Positions 8,098-10,451 of a stretch of DNA of 10,451 bases are shown in pieces (position 1 is the stretch's first letter; each line of letters starts with the position of its first letter). This DNA is from Larix sibirica (lineage: Eukaryota; Streptophyta; Pinopsida; Pinales; Pinaceae): the NCBI GenBank assembly GCA_004151065.3, contig NWUY0300088382.1, positions 1 through 10,451 on the forward strand. Reading direction: 5' to 3'. The notes below the pieces were generated by a model. The model was not told where the DNA came from. It made no database searches and saw nothing but the letters and a program-made list of their open reading frames with translations. The translations under genes and the position numbers were made by a program.

Positions 8098-8125
8098 GTT
8101 AGGTTATTCTTCAGGGCCGCTCCTT

Positions 8126-8150
8126 TATATATATATATATATATATATAT
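8126..8150. repeat. (TA)12 dinucleotide microsatellite
   Basis: 25 nt of uninterrupted TATATA begins 28 nt inside the intron after the SANT-exon donor. It is likely length-polymorphic. Confidence 0.95.
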
Positions 8151-8151
8151 T

Positions 8152-8391
8152 TTCAATTGATCAAATACCAAGTGAGCTACACAGTAGGTTAGGTTTTATA
8201 AGGCTGGGTGGTGAGCTACATAGTAAGGAAGAGTATCAAAATATGGTCTACATTGCTTGTGTCTCAGATGCTGCTCGTGTTTTTCAATGTGGAAAAGCAT
8301 GTCCGAAAGTTGGTGTTGTTAAAGATGAGCGTGCATTTTTATTCCTTCCTCCAACAATATTGAAACCGGAACCTTTTGTGGACTGGAAAGC
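8152..8391 (+). pseudogene. Unidentified coding-like segment, possible captured gene fragment or unrelated exon
   Basis: An open + strand frame, continuous from 8087 through the TA tract to 8440, contains protein-like sequence from about 8152: SIDQIPSELHSRLGFIRLGG, then ELHSKEEYQNMVYIACVSDA and AARVFQCGKACPKVGVVKDE, ending FLFLPPTILKPEPFVDWKAG. A pyrimidine-containing acceptor (ttgtgtctcAG, 8266-8267) and a strong donor (GCAG|GTATGT, donor at 8392) could bound an exon at 8268-8391. Its open frame needs phase 1 input, whereas the EAF1 exon ending at 8097 is phase 0, and splicing there would hit a stop. It is therefore not part of EAF1 as modelled. ELHS occurs twice, 13 codons apart, inside a short direct repeat. 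I do not recognise the family. Confidence 0.35.
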
Positions 8392-8582
8392 AGGTATGTG
8401 GTTCTGTATAGTTCTTTCGGATGTATTTCTTGAGCATTAAGATTTTAGAAATATTTTTTTTCATGCTTGTAGGTATCTCAATAAAGGTAGTGACTGTTTC
8501 AACTTAAATAAAGACTAATTAAATTGTATATAATTTATTATTGTAAACAATCAAAACCATTATAATGTAATAAACATGGTCA

Positions 8583-8632
8583 CTCTCCGGAGTCCCTGCA
8601 ACCCCATGCCCGAGGCGCCTTAGTCTCCTGTT
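8583..8632. other. GC-rich island in AT-rich intron, possibly LTR-derived
   Basis: Within otherwise AT-rich DNA, a roughly 50-bp stretch (ctccggagtccctgcaaccc through the gaggcgcc palindrome-like core) stands out. Its - strand reading, with a gcgcctcggg...ggggttgcaggg layout, resembles GC-rich segments seen in some plant LTRs. No element borders are visible, so this is only suggestive. Confidence 0.25.
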
Positions 8633-9485
8633 AAATTTTTAAAATCTTTTTCTCATATTTATATAGTTAGGAAAAACGATTATGTTAAAAACCTTGAGCC
8701 CACTTCCTTTACCCAACAAATCCCAAATTATATACTACAGATTTCTCAACTCGACAATGCAACATCCAAATATTTTTATCTGCTTAAACTTCTAAAGCGC
8801 TTGCAGTAGAATGGCCAACAACTAAGAAAACTTGTAAACCCATAAGGTACACCTATGAGGGCTACATCATTTTTACCTAAATTATTACACCTTACAAATT
8901 GAAAACTGCGAAGTTTAAACTCGTGCACAGAGAAAACAGTGGAATAGATTACAATATAATACCTGCCAGTCGCCACCCATACATACTTTTTGCTTTGCTG
9001 GGGGATGGAATTAATGGTGTACAGTATGTAAGGATCCCACCCAGCTAGAGTAGGCAATGCCTTTTGAAAATAAAGTTTCATCCCATTACACAGCTCTCCA
9101 AATAACCATTGCTGAAATTGTCAACAGTTATTCATACTGTATGAAATTTGAATAACCACCTTGGTGATGGGTATTAAATATTATCATAGAACATGCATTT
9201 CTTGTTTCATACCACTAATACTTATGACTAGCACATCATTAATTTATAGCAAAAAGGATCCCAGTGAAATCAGCTTCAAGTAAGCCCTCATTTAGATGGC
9301 CAAAATTCATGTCAATAACTTTAATTGAAAGGAACCCTTTCATATCCTATGGTTTGTATTTATTGATAATCTATTGATTAGAGAATTGCTTTCTCCAAAA
9401 GTGGCTTTATCCAATTCTAGAACGAGATAGGATCTCACGTTTGTCACCTTCTATCTTTCTTTAATAGCATTTTCCAACCTCGCAC

Positions 9486-9641
9486 ACCTAATAAGTTTCC
9501 CAATCTCCATGGTATCTACTCATTCCAGAAGTCCAATGGAAAAGAATACAAGCAAATAAAAATACCTAATAAGTTTCTCAATATCCTCGTATTCTACTTA
9601 ATCCAAAAGTACAATGGGAAAGAATAAAAGCAAATAAAAAT
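9486..9641. repeat. Tandem duplication, two 78-bp copies
   Basis: Copies at 9486-9563 and 9564-9641 abut exactly. Both begin acctaataagttt and end agcaaataaaaat. By hand alignment they differ at about 13 of 78 positions without gaps, so the duplication is old. It has no coding content. Confidence 0.85.
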
Positions 9642-10451
9642 AGGGATGAAGAAGAAATTGAACCCACCATGTTGTTTATCATACACAACCAAGCATTACA
9701 AAAGAATTGAGTCCATCCTCGGAAAACCAAATCCCTCCCTTATAGACAAGTAATTGTTGCAATAGTCTCCCTTTCATCACAATATAATCCTAATTTCATC
9801 CTCCTATTCCCAATTTGTAATAATCCAACTTCTTAAGGCTCTTTGTGGTGACCTACTCCAAATTTGATGGAAAATGCACGATGATTAAGATAACTTACCC
9901 TTAGCTATCTCTAGATTTAATATAATCTTTTGGATTCTTTTCCACTCTAGATAGGCAACCACTAAACAATATCTTTGAAGGTTCACCTCATCATTTGCAA
10001 ATTATTCACCAAATACTACAACATAACCAATGTTGATTTGAAGAGATCATCCAACTTCCATGAAACTGTTTTCTCAAATTTGTTAGGGACTAATGCCCCC
10101 GTTCCCAATTCCGACCAAATAACCCTTTCCAAGCGAGAGGTTTTGTTGTTCTCCATACTCGAATTAGTTATATATATCAGTAAATCTTGAAAAATATTCC
10201 AGAAGGTACTTTACCATGGACAAATTTGATCACCAAATTGTACACTTGAGAGACTCCTAGTTTATATAGAATGTTATGATGATTTCACTTTAGAATCGAG
10301 TATGTACTAGAAAAAAAGTATATGTATTTAGTTTTCATTCAACATCTAGTTGTGTCCTCATTTGGATTGAACTTCACATAATCTTCCACAGCACTAAAGA
10401 TCAGATCTTGCAAAATAGGAAAATTTGAAAACTAAAAATCAATGTACATAA

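Larger units (their letters stand above)
8098..10451 (+). other. Start of the next EAF1 intron, longer than 2.35 kb
   Basis: It opens with donor GTTAGG inside the SANT coding region and has no acceptor followed by SANT-like sequence before the window ends. It contains (TA)n at 8126-8150, an unidentified coding-like piece (about 8152-8391), a GC-rich patch (8583-8632) and a 78-bp tandem duplication (9486-9641). The rest is AT-rich, with only short chance frames on both strands. Confidence 0.65.

Noticed and set aside
8776-9081. - strand open frame of 101 codons
   Set aside because: It has no recognisable motif, no splice or promoter support and AT-driven composition. I treat it as chance, though a homology search could revive it.
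9975-10190. + strand open frame of 71 codons near the window end
   Set aside because: No conserved motif and no splice context joins it to EAF1. It lacks the SANT continuation expected for the next exon.
1-10451. CRISPR-like array or prokaryotic system
   Set aside because: The repeats lack regular unique spacers, and the gene structure is spliced and plant-like with plant retrotransposons.

Overview
The window is nuclear DNA of a land plant. It carries the middle part of one split protein-coding gene on the + strand, set in AT-rich, transposon-littered introns. The spliced product matches my memory of plant EAF1 (Arabidopsis EAF1A/EAF1B), the HSA/SANT-domain scaffold of the NuA4 histone acetyltransferase complex. 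Seven exons can be read (1894-2082, 2429-2512, 2676-3407, 3526-3579, 7311-7377, 7480-7715, 8038-8097). All have GT..AG borders and compatible phases, and together they give 1422 nt or 474 codons without a stop. The segment runs from somewhere after the HSA domain to the first residues of the SANT domain. The start of the gene and the rest of SANT plus the C-terminal tail lie outside the window. Introns of 3.7 kb and more than 2.35 kb, the latter unfinished, fit a large plant genome such as a gymnosperm or a large-genome angiosperm, but the sequence alone does not fix the species.

Layout: 1-1893 is upstream intron or flanking sequence with no supported exon, apart from one doubtful micro-exon at 1818-1846. 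It contains a degenerate 32-bp minisatellite (468-654) and a cluster of CGAGTC palindromes (747-903). From 1894 to 3579 there are four exons separated by short introns. From 3580 to 7310 is one large intron holding a scrap of Ty3/gypsy integrase on the + strand (3921-4013) and a decayed Ty1/copia element on the - strand (4076 to about 6240). The copia copy keeps a complete-looking 460-bp 3' LTR, a polypurine tract, and GAG-pre-integrase and integrase remnants. It has lost reverse transcriptase, RNase H, the 5' LTR and gag. From 7311 to 8097 are three more exons, ending at the start of SANT. From 8098 to 10451 is the next intron, with a (TA)n tract, an unidentified coding-like piece (about 8152-8391), a small GC-rich patch, and a 78-bp tandem duplication (9486-9641).

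Functionally there is one host gene here. The retroelement pieces are dead passengers that enlarge an intron. The exons look under constraint (open frames, clean splice sites), while every transposon reading frame is broken. I see no rRNA, tRNA, CRISPR array or bacterial-style operon, and no convincing new biological system. The least explained item is the coding-like segment near 8152-8391.
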